Assembly: GCF_027244095.1 (NCBI RefSeq)
Contig: NC_069662.1
Coordinates: forward strand, 151,174,294-151,238,293
Length of the DNA stretch: 64,000 nt
Direction: 5' to 3'
Source of the DNA: Hemicordylus capensis
Lineage: Eukaryota; Chordata; Lepidosauria; Squamata; Cordylidae
Numbering within the stretch: the stretch's first letter is position 1; each line of letters starts with the position of its first letter. Positions 11,401 to 24,485 of the stretch are shown one piece after another. The notes under the pieces are model-generated. The model ran no database searches and had not been told where the DNA came from. It saw nothing but the letters and a program-made list of their open reading frames with translations. Both the position numbers and the translations under genes were made by a program.

Positions 11401-14400
11401 AAGGCTCCTTTCCTAAGATCCCAAAGGGATGCTTGCAAACAGCATAGATAATATGGGCCTGGATGGTCCAGTGATTTGGTTGGTCATATGGGAGTTTCAT
11501 ACTGATAGCCAAAGACTTTTAGGGCCCAGAAGAATAAAAGCTCTAGTACACCTATAATTACAAATCAGTAATAGATGAGCCCCTGGTGGCGCAGTGGTAA
11601 AACTGCCGCCCTGTAACCAGAAGGTTACAAGTTCGATCCTGACCAGGGGCTCAAGGTTGACTCAGCCTTCCATCCTTCCGAGGTCGGTAAAATGAGTACC
11701 CAGAATGTTGGGGGCAATATGCTAAATCACTGTAAACCGCTTAGAGAGCTCCGGCTATAGAGCGGTATATAAATGTAAGTGCTATTGCTATTGCTAATAC
11801 CTTGCAAGGTTCTGTCCATTAGTAGAGGTGTGAAACTCGGGAGCAAAACAGGTGGTGGTGGGGGGACACATTTCCCCCCAGAAAAAAATAAAAAGTTCAT
11901 TTCCACTTTGTTCCCACCCTCCAGATTTCTCTCAGTTTCTTCCCCCCCCCCCCCAGGCCTTCACATCTCTATCCATGAGCGAGATGAAAATTGTAAAGTG
12001 CTGCACATAATACATGCACTATAGGAAGCATTAATATATGTGCATGTTTAAAAATGTATTTTCCATGCAGCTAGCGACTACACCCTGTACCCATTTTCCA
12101 CCCAAAATCCTAAGGATTTTCAGAATCTTCTGTCTGTGTACCTGGATGCCGTGTTCTTCCCGTGTTTGAGACATCTGGATTTCTGGTAAGTCTTCCACAT
12201 TTGGGTGCAGATATGCCCGTGATGGTTAAATCCCAAGGACGGTCAACAAGCATTGGCTGTGTCTTCATTTCATGCAGGCAGGAAGGCTGGAGGTTAGAGC
12301 ACGAGAATCCAACGGACCCTCAGACACCATTAACCTTCAAAGGGATTGTATTTAACGAAATGAAGGGAGCATTTGTAAGTTCTTTTTCATGGCTTTGTTT
12401 GTTTTTGCTTATGGGAGCATACATTGTTAAACAAACTCAAAATTCACATTTTTGAACCTTTCCCATTACCCAGTGATGAGCTCTCAGATGGAACTGGATG
12501 GAATAGAAATGATTGAAGGGTAATCTTTTGAAAGCCTGGATTATCGGCACAGCGTTGCCAAGGCTTAGTTCTCACTGAGGTGCTAAATTTGTATCTGGGT
12601 TGTACAGCTACAGGTGGGGATCATATGACTGAGTTCCCCTCCATCCCCCAAAAGTGTCCGGTACACAGAAAACTAGTATATCATAAGGGGCAGGGTGTTA
12701 AAATGATGGTAGCTCAGTGAGAGACCATCCGCTTTGCATGCAGAAGGTACTAGGTTCAGTCCTGGCATCTCCAGGTAGGGCAGGGAAGAACTCCTGCCTG
12801 AAACCATGGAGAGCAGCTGCCAGTCAGTGTTGACAGTGCTAAGCTAGATGGACCAAGGGTCTGACTTGGTATATGGCAGAGTTTTATGTGCTTATAAGTA
12901 GGAATGATTTTCCCCACAGGGTGGAGATTTGGTGTTGCAGTAGGGAACGGGAATTGTCCCCTTTGTTAAGCAAGGTTCATCTTGGTTTGCATTTGGATGG
13001 TTGACTTCCTGGGATTCTCTCTGCCACAAGATATTCCCCCTGGGCTGTAGCTCAGTGGTAGCTCATCTGCTTGCATGCAGACAGTCCCAGTTTCAGTCCT
13101 GGCGTCTCCAGGTAGGGCTGGAAAAGTCACCTTCCCGAAAGACTTAGAGAGCCATTGCCAGTCAGTATAGAGAGCACTAAGCTAGATGGACGCAGCAGAC
13201 GGCAGCTTTTGATGTTTGCTCAATCTGTGAGTCTCTGTCTGCAGTCCGAAGTGATACAGCCCAGACAGAGCTTAACGACTTCAATTGGAATTAGGCGTGA
13301 GTTCTGTACCCAGGTTGGAACTAAGTTACAGAACTCAGTTTATTTTAAATAGGCAGGCTAGAATAAACTGAGAACGGCGGGTTTGGATGTTAGCCCTGAT
13401 CTCTGTTTCCTATAACCGAGAACGAAAGTGGACGCTTGTGGGAGCAGGGATTGCCTGCGCTCTCAAGACTCAGAGATGTCACATGGAGGCCGGCTTTAAC
13501 TTTAGGCGAGGAGCTGGTCTTGCAGTAAAGAAAGGGAAGATTGTGCTGTCGAGTCAGTGTCGACTCCTGGCGCCCACAGAGCCATGTAGTTTTCTTGGTT
13601 GAATCCAGGAATGGCTTACCATTGCCTTCTCCCACGCAGTATGAGATGATGCCTTTCAGCACCTTCCTATATCGCTGCTGTCTGATATAGTAGTTTCCCA
13701 TATTCTGGGAATCACACCAGCGGGGATTCGAACTAACAGCCTCCTGCTCTCTAGGAAGGTTGCCTCCTCGTTTTGCAGTAGGGAGCATGAATTGTCCCCT
13801 TTGCTAAGCAGGATATGCCTTGGTTTGCATTTGGATGGTAGACTACATGGGAGTGTTGTAAAATATTCTCTTTAGCAGGGTGGGGCCCTAAGAGCAGAAG
13901 GTCCTACATTCAATCCTTGGCTGCATTTCCAGGTAGGGCTGGGAAAGATGCCTGCCTGAAGCCTTGGAGAGCCACCGTGAGTCAGCGTAGACAATACTGC
14001 GGTAGACAGACCAATGGTCTGACTCGGTAAAAGGCAGCTTCCCGTATTCCTAACTGAGGCATTCCTTGTGACATCTAAACCAACCCTGTATTTAAGCTTC
14101 CTAAGCATGATTTGCCATAAAACTGGAATTTTGCTTGGATTGACCCTTTTATTAAAAAAAAATTATTTAAACCTGCATCCCCCCCCCCCCCCGCAATGAG
14201 GCAATGGTATGCCAGACATGTTCAGTAGTGTGACTCACCTGAGTCATACATTAAGGATTGTTTGGGTGTTACTTCTGTCAGCTTTGCATTTAGTAGTGAT
14301 GACCTTGCATGGGTTGCTGAATCTCATAAGGGTATTTCTCTTAAGACAGACAATGAGAGAGTTTTCTCCCAGCACCTTCAGAACAAAATTCTCCCGGATC

Positions 14401-17400
14401 ACACGTATGCAGTCGTGTCCGGGGGTGACCCACTGAAGATCCCCGATCTTTCCTGGGAACAGCTGAAACAGTTCCATGCCACGCATTATCATCCCAGCAA
14501 TGCAAGGTACCAGGAATGCATTTTTAAAAAAACCTATTGCAGTGCTCACTGTAATGACCTTGGATTTGAACAGTGAAATGCAAACTCTGTTTTGGGAGCC
14601 AGCAAGGCAATCAGTGTGCTAACTTAAATGCATGGCATGCACACAAACTCTTTATGCTTCTGTTTCTGTTGAGTGGAAAGAGAGAGAGAGACGGTAGGTC
14701 ATTGGCTAATCAGCTGCTTTGCATGCAGAAGGCCCCGAGTTCAACCCTGAGCATCTCCAGGTAGGCCTGGGAAAGATTCCCATCCAAAACACCAGAGAGC
14801 AGCTGCCAGTCGGCGTAGATGAATCTGACATATAAGAACAGCCCAGCTGGATGAGGCTCAGGGCCTATCTAGTCCAGCATCCCGTTCATACAGTAGCCCA
14901 CCAGATGCCTCCAGGAAGCCCACAAGCAAGAGATGAGGGCATGCCCCCTCTCCTGCTGTTGCTCCCCAGCAACTGGTATTCAGAGGCATTGTGCCTCTGA
15001 GTCTGGAGATGGCCTGTAGCCACCAGACTAGTAGCCATTGATAGACCTGTCCTCCATGAATTTGTCTAAGCCCCTTTTAAAGCCACTCAAGCTGGTGGCC
15101 ATCACCACATCCAGTGGCAAAGTATTCCACAGATTAATTATGTGCTGTGTGAAACAGTACTTGCTTTTGTTGGTCCTAAATTTCCCAACCTTCAGTTTCA
15201 TGGGGTGACCCCTGGTTCCAGTGTTGTGAGAGAGGGAGAAAAAATTCTCTCTGTCTACCCTCTCCACTGCATGCATAGTTTTATACACTTTGATCATGTC
15301 TCCCCTTAGTTGCCTCTTTTCCAAGGTAAATAGCCCCAGATACTGTAGCCTTGCCTCTTAAGGAAGCTGCTCCAGGCCCCTGATCATCTTGGTTGCCCTC
15401 TTCTGCGCCTTTTCCAGTTCTACAATGTCCTTCTTTAGATGTGGTGACCAAAACTGTATGCATTACTCCAGATGTGGCCACACCATAGATTTGTATAAGG
15501 GCATTATAATATTAACATTTTTATATTCATTCCCCTTCCTAATGACTCTTAGCATGGAATTAGCCCTTTTCACAGCTGCTGTGCACTAAGTCAACCCTTT
15601 CAATGAGCTGTCCACCACAGACGCCATCTGTGTATATGTGAAGCTGGGGTTTTTCTCCCTAATGTGAATCACTTTACACTTGCTTACATTGAACTGCATT
15701 TGCCATTTTGTCACCCATTCACCCAGTTTGGAGAGATCTCTCTGGAGGTCCTCACAATCTTTTTTGTATCTTACTGCCGTAAATAGGTTAGTGTCATTTG
15801 CAAATCTGGCCACTTCGCTGCTTACCCCAACTTCTAGATTGTTTATGAATAAGTTAAAGAGCCCTGGTCCCAGTACTGACCCCTGTGGAACCCCACTTCC
15901 TATAGTAAAAACTGTCCATTTATTCTTACTCCTCTGTTTCCTGACCTTCAGCCAGTTACTGATCCACACATGAACCTGTCCTTTTATCCCATGACTGCTG
16001 AAAGCCTCAAGAGCATATATAGTGATGAAAATATGCAATATTTGGGATCTCATAATAATGTTGGTGAAATGGAAAGTTAACTGTTGCCCACTTCTTCAGT
16101 GTTCTGGAGCTATGCAGAATTATGGATATATTTCCTTTTCTAAACGCATCCTATTAGTAAGTTTCAGATAAACTTCAAGGCAGGTTAAACATGGGTCCCC
16201 ACATGTTGTTGGACTACAACTCCCATCATCCCATTCTGCCTAATACATGCAAGCATGCTTTTTTGAATCCAGGTTTTTGCATGTTGAAAAAGCTGTTACT
16301 CTTGAATCAAATTACAGGTTCTTCACTTATGGTAACTTTCCACTGGAGCAACACTTGAAGCAAATCCAAGAGGAAGCATTGAGTAAATTTCAGAAAATTG
16401 AACCAAATACTGCTGTCCCACCGCAAAAACTCTGGGATCATCCCGTGAGTATTTATGTATCTGATGTTTGTTCTCTCTCACTTGTGCTTTCAACTGTAGG
16501 ACGTATTGTCCTTTAATAGTTATCTGCAGGATATGTTTCAGTACAGGAGAACCTTGTTATTTGCAGGGGTACCATTCCTTGCCTACTACCGCAAGTAACG
16601 GAACCGCAAGGAACAAGGCATTATTCCTATGGAGAAAGAGGGGATAGGTTCCAGGCTGGAGGGGAAATGGCCAAAACCAGCCAAAAAACCCCTAAACCTT
16701 TAATTTGGCATGCTCCACAGGGTCTCCATGTGCCCAGGAATGCCCCCCAAAGGATGCAATGATTCCCCAAACTGCAAAAAATCGTGGGCAAAAGTCCATT
16801 TTTAAAAAGGTGCTATTAGAGCCTTACCTTGGTGGAAACCATGGCTTATTCCAGAATAGGAAAGGTCCCAGCTTCTGTCTCTGATCTCTCCAGTTGAAAC
16901 TGTTTTGTAGCAGCAAAGGTAAAATGTGCTGTTGAGTCGGTGTCGACTCCTGGTGACCACAGAGCCTTGTGGTTTTCTTTGGTAGAATACAGGAGGGGTT
17001 TACCATTGCCTCCTCCCGTGCAGTATGAGATGGTGCCTTTCAGCATCTTCCTGTATCGCTGCTGCCCAATATAGGTGCCCCCCCACCCCGCGCGCCATAG
17101 TCTGGGATTGGTGATGGAAAAGGCCTCTGCTTGAGACCCTGGAGAGCTGCTGGCTGTCAGAGTAAACACTATTAGGCATGTGAGCCAGTGGCCTGACTTG
17201 GTACAAGACAACTCCGTGTGTTCTGTTTTGGCACTTTCCTCTGAAGTACCTGCCTGCTAGTACTGTACATGCAATAAATCAGAAATATCCATATTCCTGG
17301 GTATATTCCTCCCACATATTTTTGAAAGGGGCGAAAACGACTTGTATTTTACTGATTCGCTTGGTTTTCTCGTTTTCAGAGGGAACACCATGTGGCGTGT

Positions 17401-20400
17401 GGTACAGATGCATTTGCCACAGACCCTAAGAAGCAGACAGTGGTCAGCGTTGGCTACCTCCTGGCAGAGTATGTGGATGGGGAAACGATGAGTTAAGAAA
17501 AAGTAGCATCCTTCATGTCTCCTGCTGAGGATTGAGTTGGGAGCTCTTCCAGCAATGAGGGATCTTCATGTGTGTCACCGTACCCCTGTTCAGTGACTAT
17601 GTTGTACCTGTGTTCAGATTTGCTTGTGCACTTGTACATGTTTTTGAGTGAAGGATTGCACCCTGCTCTCTGTTTAAAAGCAAACCTGGGTACCAGCCCC
17701 TCAAATGCAGGATAATAGTTGGGAAGCTGGTTTTGTGGTAGCAAGCATGAATTGTCCCTTTTGCTATGCAGAGCCCGCCTTGGTTTGCATTTGAATGGGA
17801 GATCACATGGGAGCAGTGTTCTCTCTGCGAGGGATTCCCAGGTTTTCACTACAACTCCCAGCATCCCCAGCTGCAAGAGCCTTTGGCTGAGGATTCTGGG
17901 AGTTGACGTCAACACCATCTGGGAATCTCTGTTAGAGGGAACACTACGTGTTAGCCCTATAAGAGATTCCCCTTAGGGGGATGGGGCTGCTCTGGGAAGA
18001 GCACCTGCATGCTTGCATGCACAAGATTCCCTGGCATCACCAAGATAGGGCTGGGAGAGACTCCCACCTGCAACCTTGGAAAAGCCATTGCCAGTCTGTG
18101 TAGACAATACTGAGCGAGATGGACCAATGGCCTGACTCAGTATAAGGCTGCTTCCTGTGTACCCTGGTGTTGACTTTCAGTTGATTCCTTTAGCAAGGGG
18201 GAAAGTATTGCTTTTTAAAATCAAAAGCACCAGAGTCTCGGGATATTGCAAAGATGGACACATTAGTGTGGCATAAGGTCATAGGCAAAGGCCATTCATC
18301 TAATCACATGGGTCAGCAACCTTGGCTCTCCAGCTGTTTTTAAACTACAACTCCCATCATTCCCAACCATAATTTATTGTGACTGGGGATGATGGGAGTT
18401 GAAGTTCAATGACAGCTGAAGTGCCAAGCTTGCCTACCCCTTGAGCCGAGAGAGACTCCTGCCTGCTGGGGATGTGCACAGAACCGATTCAAAGAACCAG
18501 TGGTTCCGCTGGTGCGAAGGCGGTTGGAGTCTCTCTTTAAGAGCAGGGGAGGGTGCACTTCCCCCTCCCGCCGCTTTCCCCCTGCCGGCGTCATGTGTTT
18601 TTCAAAGCCCATCGGGGCGGCAGCATACCTCTCTGCTGCCCCGTTGCCCCTGAATTCCGGATATGACCGGATGTCACCTGCACACATGCCGTGCACCGCT
18701 CAGGTGACTTCCAATCATATCCGGAATATAGGGGTCATGGGGCATCAGGGAGTTACGCTGCCGCCCCGATTGGCTTTGAAAAACATGGACTCCGGCGGGG
18801 GGAAATCAGCAGGAGGGGTAAGTGCACCCTCCCCCGCTCTTAAAGATAGACTGCCACTGCCTTCGAGACTCCCCACCGCGGTTCCATGCACATCCCTACT
18901 ACCTGCAACCCTGGAGATGCCGCTGCCAGTCTGTGTAGACAATATTGAGCTAGATGGACCTATGGTCTGACAGCTTCTGCTTTTGTAGCCTTACCTTGAT
19001 GGAGACCATGGCTCATTCCAGAATCGGAAAGGTCCCGGCTTCTAACACTTATAACTGTAACTGCATAGAGATCTATGCCTGTGCACACTGCACACAGATT
19101 GTACATGTGTTGGACATAACATATGGATAGGGCTCTAGTGTAACTGCCATCTCCACCTGAGCTGCGTATCCCACTGCAGGTTCTTAAAAGGTTAATTCTG
19201 GACCCCAAGAGCACAGAAGAGTGAGTTTGCAACTGTCATGGTGATGTTGTGCCTTTGATGGAATCCTGCTGTTCACTTTATCTCCTTTTCAGTAAGGATG
19301 AGCTCAGACAGGGGAGAGTAAGCCTCCAGAGGGCTAACAAGGGTTGAATTCACACTGTGACTTTTGTGTGGTGGCGGATGTGAAGCTACTACTGCCTGTC
19401 ATCTGTTTTGGCATGCTCAGTCCTGCCAGTGATTTGCAAAAGGGTTACAAGTTCTGATTAGCTTCATTCCAGTCGAAAGACTTTCCCTAATGTGGTGCAG
19501 GTGATGAACAAAACTGCATGTTGGTGGTGACTCATGAGCAGACCTTTTCTGTGGAGGCTCCAAGAATGTGAGTGCTCCCTATAACGGATTCCCAGATGTT
19601 GTTGACTACAACTCCCAGCATCCCCAGCTGTAGTGGCCTTAGATTGGGTATAATGGGAGTTATAGTCAACTATATCTGGGAATCCTGATTATAGGGAACC
19701 CTAGAGAGAGTTCCCTGGCCTGGGAGATCCATTTTCCCTCCTCAATATTTCTCAGTATTTTGTTGTCTCTGTTTGGCTTATCAGCAACTTTCTGTTTGTT
19801 TATTTTCTGGCTCTCCTGTTGTTTTGGTTTCTCTGCTGCTCTTAAAATTTTGTTTTTTATGTTTATTTTATTGCCTTTTCTTATTCTTGTGAATTGCCCT
19901 GGACTTTCTGTTGATTGGAAAAGTGGAATATAGATTCCCTAAACAAAATGAAATGTGAAGTGAGTTCTCTTGCATGTTTAAAAAGAGGGGGGCAAGTATA
20001 TGCACCTAACTAGATCATGTAGGTCAGGACAAGGGTGATGATTGCATTTCCCCAGGGTTTTGTTATATTCATTGTGAGTCTGTGTGTGTTGAATCCCTTT
20101 CTTTCTTTGTTTTAATTAGCATCACCGATACTTTTGAAACCTTCACACTGAACCTGTTGTCTTCACTCTTGGTTGGTGGCCCAAATTCTGCCTTTTATAA
20201 AGCTTTAATCGAGTCTGGTCTGGGTACAGACTTTTCACCAGATACTGGGTAAGTGTGTTGCTCTTCCCATCACCTAGAGCAGAGGTGTCCAACTGTAGCC
20301 TGCCAGCTGTTGCTGGACTACAACTCCCATCATCCCCAGTCACAGTGGCCAGTAGCCGGGGATGATGGGAACTGAAGGCCAAAATCAGCTGGCGGGCCAC

Positions 20401-23400
20401 AGTTGGACACCCCTGACATAGAGGCAATGCTGATGTGTTCCTTCCTTAACAAAATACACATGGAAAGCATTGCCCAGGTACCTTGTTGAAGGCATCTAAA
20501 CTGCTTTCCCATAGGGATCCCTCAAGACTTCAGCTGTGAAGCAGCTGCTATGTCAGGCTTCCCCTGTGTGAAAATTCTGTTTCAAGCACTGTTCCCTCTA
20601 AGGCGTGCACACGTGCACATTTTCTGATGTCAGCTCAGTTAATTTTAGATCCCACTCAGGTTGAATCAGGAAGGTTCTCACTCTGAATGCATATGCACGC
20701 ACACTGCCTTGATACTGCCACCCAGAACAAAACTCATTCCTCAAACAGATGAAAAAAAATTATAGAGAGAACACTGGCTTCAAGTCAGGTCTACCCTCCC
20801 CTCCTCCCCTTCTGGTCCCACAACTTGAATTTATTTTGTCATTGATAATTACTTAATAGGAGGTCCATTCGCATATTATTTTCAGCATTCGTACAATGAG
20901 AATACAGTGTACACAGGTATAGTCATTCACATGTCATACTGAATCCAGGTTCACTTCTGTCTGTACCATGAATCTGAAGGGTCTGTATCCAGGTTCACTT
21001 TTAAAATGAACACAGGTGCAGTCATTCACACAAACACATGTGCAAGTGTACAAATATTTGTACACTCGTACAGCATAATGTCTGAATCGGGCCAGGGTCA
21101 AACCTCATTCTGCTTGTTAAGCTTCAGGCCCTATTCATTTGTTTGGAACTGAGATAAGTAGAAAATTTGGGGGGAGTCATGAGGGTATTGAGGTGGTGGA
21201 ACATAACAAATAACTGAAATCAAGAGTCCTTGCAGAACTCCTCCTCATCCTTCATCAGAATAGTGCCTTCTTTCCCCTAAATTCTTGTGGTAAATGCACT
21301 AAAAGTGTGTTTCAGTGTCTTGAATTTAAAAGCTAATTTGTATCCAAACTTTCATTTTGGATGCTGAAGTTTTTCTTCCAGTGACCATGCTATCAATTCC
21401 TGTGTTCCTGGGCTTACTTTTTACCCTAGTGTCCTCTTCTGGGCTTTGCACTGCTTTTCTTTAGGGATGTGCTGGAAATGCGGTTCGAGCAGCAGTTTGG
21501 GTCCTGGTTGAGAGCGAGAGCTCTAAGAAGGAGAGGAGGTCCTTACCTGCTTTCCGCCACCCCATGCAGCTTCGTGATGGGGTGGTGCACAGTCTCATAT
21601 CTCAGAAAGAAGGGTACTTAGAGGGAGGGTGTGTGAGTGAGTGTGCCTAGAGCAGGCCTGCTCAACTTCGGCCCTCCTGCAGATATTGGCCTACAACTCC
21701 CATAATCCCTGGCTATTGGCCCCTGTGGCTGGGGCTTATGGGAGTTGTAGTCCAAAAACAGCTGGGGGGCCTAAGTTGAGCAGGCCTGGCCTAGAGGGAC
21801 TGTTTGTGCACGTACGTGTGTGGGATGGGAAGGGAAGGAGTGTACTAGAAGGACTCTGTGTGTGTGTTTTGCATCTATAGTGACACATAATAATGCACAT
21901 GTGCACACACTGCCTTGATGCTGCCGCCCAGAAGAAAACCTAGTCTGCTCACTGATTTAAAATAAAATAAAATTAGAGGGAACAGTGCCCAGGAGGCAAT
22001 GCTGCAAGGAGTGAAAATGTTTGCATTCCTCTCTTTGTGTTTCCTAGGTTTAATGGCTCCACAAAAGAAGCTTATTTCAGCGTAGGCCTTCAAGGGATTG
22101 CTGAGGAAAAGATTGAAACTGTGAAGCAAATTATTGCTAGAACCATTGATGAAGTTATTGAGTAAGTAAGCATTCTGAGTCACCCCACGCCATCACAAAC
22201 TATTTAAATAGTGGGAAGTATTTTTTTTCCCCCTTTTCCTTTTTGAAATATGTGGGAATGGCACAAAATGTGGAATCTGAAAAAGTAATCCCATGGCGTG
22301 GTTGTTTTCAGAGCATGTTCTTTATTTAGAAATGTGTGCCCTACCTTTGGGTTAAATTGTCTCCAGGGCAACTTGGAGCATTACAAGAATAAAAAACAGC
22401 TGAAATTGTAGCTGAAATTGAAAAAGCAGCTGAAATTGGCGTCAGCGCAGTTACATTCTAAACCTTGCAGAGGCACATCTTTAAAAAAAAAGTTTAAAAA
22501 GCTTGAGTGTGCAAATCCGGTTTTGCCTGGTGCGAGCATGTTTGGTGAATAATGCCAGGCACTGCAACAGAAAAGGTCCTGCCTCTGATAGCCACCTGTC
22601 TAACGTCCAAAGTAGGCAGCCCCTGAACAAGAGCCTCAGCTGATTATCTTCGTACACATTTAGGTTTGTCCATATTTGTTACGGTTGCCTGGGTGCCTGT
22701 CCACTGGTCATGAGCGTTTTATAATCCAGTTTCTGCAAGGTTGTGCATCTTCTACACTCTCAGAATTCTGTGCCACAAAAAGCCAGATGATGCGACCTGA
22801 ACAAATTGTGTGTGAAGGCAGCAGATTTGAGCCGCCTTGATTAATTGTGCCTACTTCCCCTGAGGAGTGAGAAGGAGGTATTGGGGGTATTTGAGTCCAA
22901 TCCCCCACAACTGTTAGAAATCCTGCACAATCACCCTTCCTCTTCTCCATGCACTTTCAACCGCCTTAAGGGCTAGCGCATTAGGAAAAAGAAAACTGTA
23001 AATTAAGATTATTAGGAGGCAGAATTATATGGTTGGTACCGGTTTATGATGGCAGAATACTCACTGCCTTGAGCATGTGAAACTGTTCCTTGTCTTTTAA
23101 AAAATTATTGTATGCTATGCTTTTTATTACAGTTGAATATAAGATAAGATCTTAAAATATTAGTTGTTTTGTATTAGTGTTACAATATTAATTGTAACTA
23201 TTAAATCTTACAACATTTGAACAATAACACAAATAGCTTAGAGACCTTAAAGTAAACACAAAGGAACAATAGTGCAGATAACAAATGCTAATGGCTGTGT
23301 ACGTCAAACCAAATGACCATTATAGAATTTACAAAACTAATCAGCATAAAGACCAATCTCTCTGTAATCCATAATGGAACCATCCATCAAATCACATCAA

Positions 23401-24431
23401 ACTATTTGTTCCTGCCTTTTTACATTGCCACAGTGTGCTTTTTCCCAATTGTTTTGCATTGTAATTTGCTGTGCTCTTGGAACAGAGTTAATAGCTTGGT
23501 TTGTTTTTCTCCCCAGAAATGGATTTGAGGAAGAAAGGATTGAAGCACTCCTCCACAAGATTGAAATCCAGATGAAGCATCAGTCAACTAGCTTTGGGCT
23601 TGCCTTAACATCAGTAAGCCTCTTTTTCAAGTGAATAGATATCTTGTTCAAATGAAAGTCTCTCTTGTTCAGAATTATGATAATTCTTAGACAGGCTTTG
23701 TTGTTCAGCCTTACCACAGCCCGGTGAATAGGTTGGTGGTAGTCTTGTGTAATCGGTGGAGAGTAAGAACACACATCTGGATGTGGGTCCAGTTAACTTT
23801 TAGAGCAACCCTTCCATATTCAGAAGAATCCTATTGTACAGCCCTCTTCAGGTGATAACACTTCAGGATAAACAAGGATGCCTGCAAGACTGAATGCTCC
23901 CCTCTACTAAAAAGGAATCCCTTGACTGTGAAAAGCTAGGACCCCAGGCAGGAAGGTGCTATTCTAACCTGCTTCCTAGTATGTTTTGTTTTCTGTATGC
24001 AGGCAACTTGCATGGAGGGGCTTTCAATAATGTACTCCCTCAGTCCTGAAGTGGTGCAGCCTCAGCAGAGCTATATATAAGAGCCCTGCTGGATCAGGCC
24101 CACGGCCTATCTAGTCCAGCATCCTGTTTCCCACAGTGGCCCACCAGATGCTTCTGGGAGCCCACAGGCAGGAGATGAAGGCATGCCCTCTCTCCTGCTG
24201 TTGCTCCCCTGTAGCCATCAAGACTAGCAGCCATTGATAGACCTGTCCTTGATGAAATTATCTTGTTGCATGCACGCAAACATGTTTGTGCCAGCACAGC
24301 ACTAGTGCAGAACACAGGCTCCAGATTTAATGCCGTCGGCGAGTGCAGTGGCCTTGTGCTAGGCTCAGTGTCGTTGCACAAGCACAGCCTTAGGAGATCG
24401 GTGGTTACTGTGCTAGAGGGGTAGTTCTGTG

Positions 24432-24485
<54 letters not shown>

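Larger units (their letters stand above)
17735..18440 (+). repeat. duplicated block, copy A
   Basis: Composite SINE, about 150 bp of other sequence (GTTGACTTTCAGTTGATTCC through GGCATAAGGTCATAGGC) and a MITE, in the same order and orientation as at 42950-43506. Only this copy has the extra MITE at 17814-17945. Confidence 0.85.

Noticed and set aside
12700-14055. tRNA or 5S rRNA genes suggested by A/B-box and 5S-like sequences
   Set aside because: All lie in dispersed repeats with the same bodies and tails, and none could fold as a full tRNA or 5S rRNA over its length. They are SINEs.
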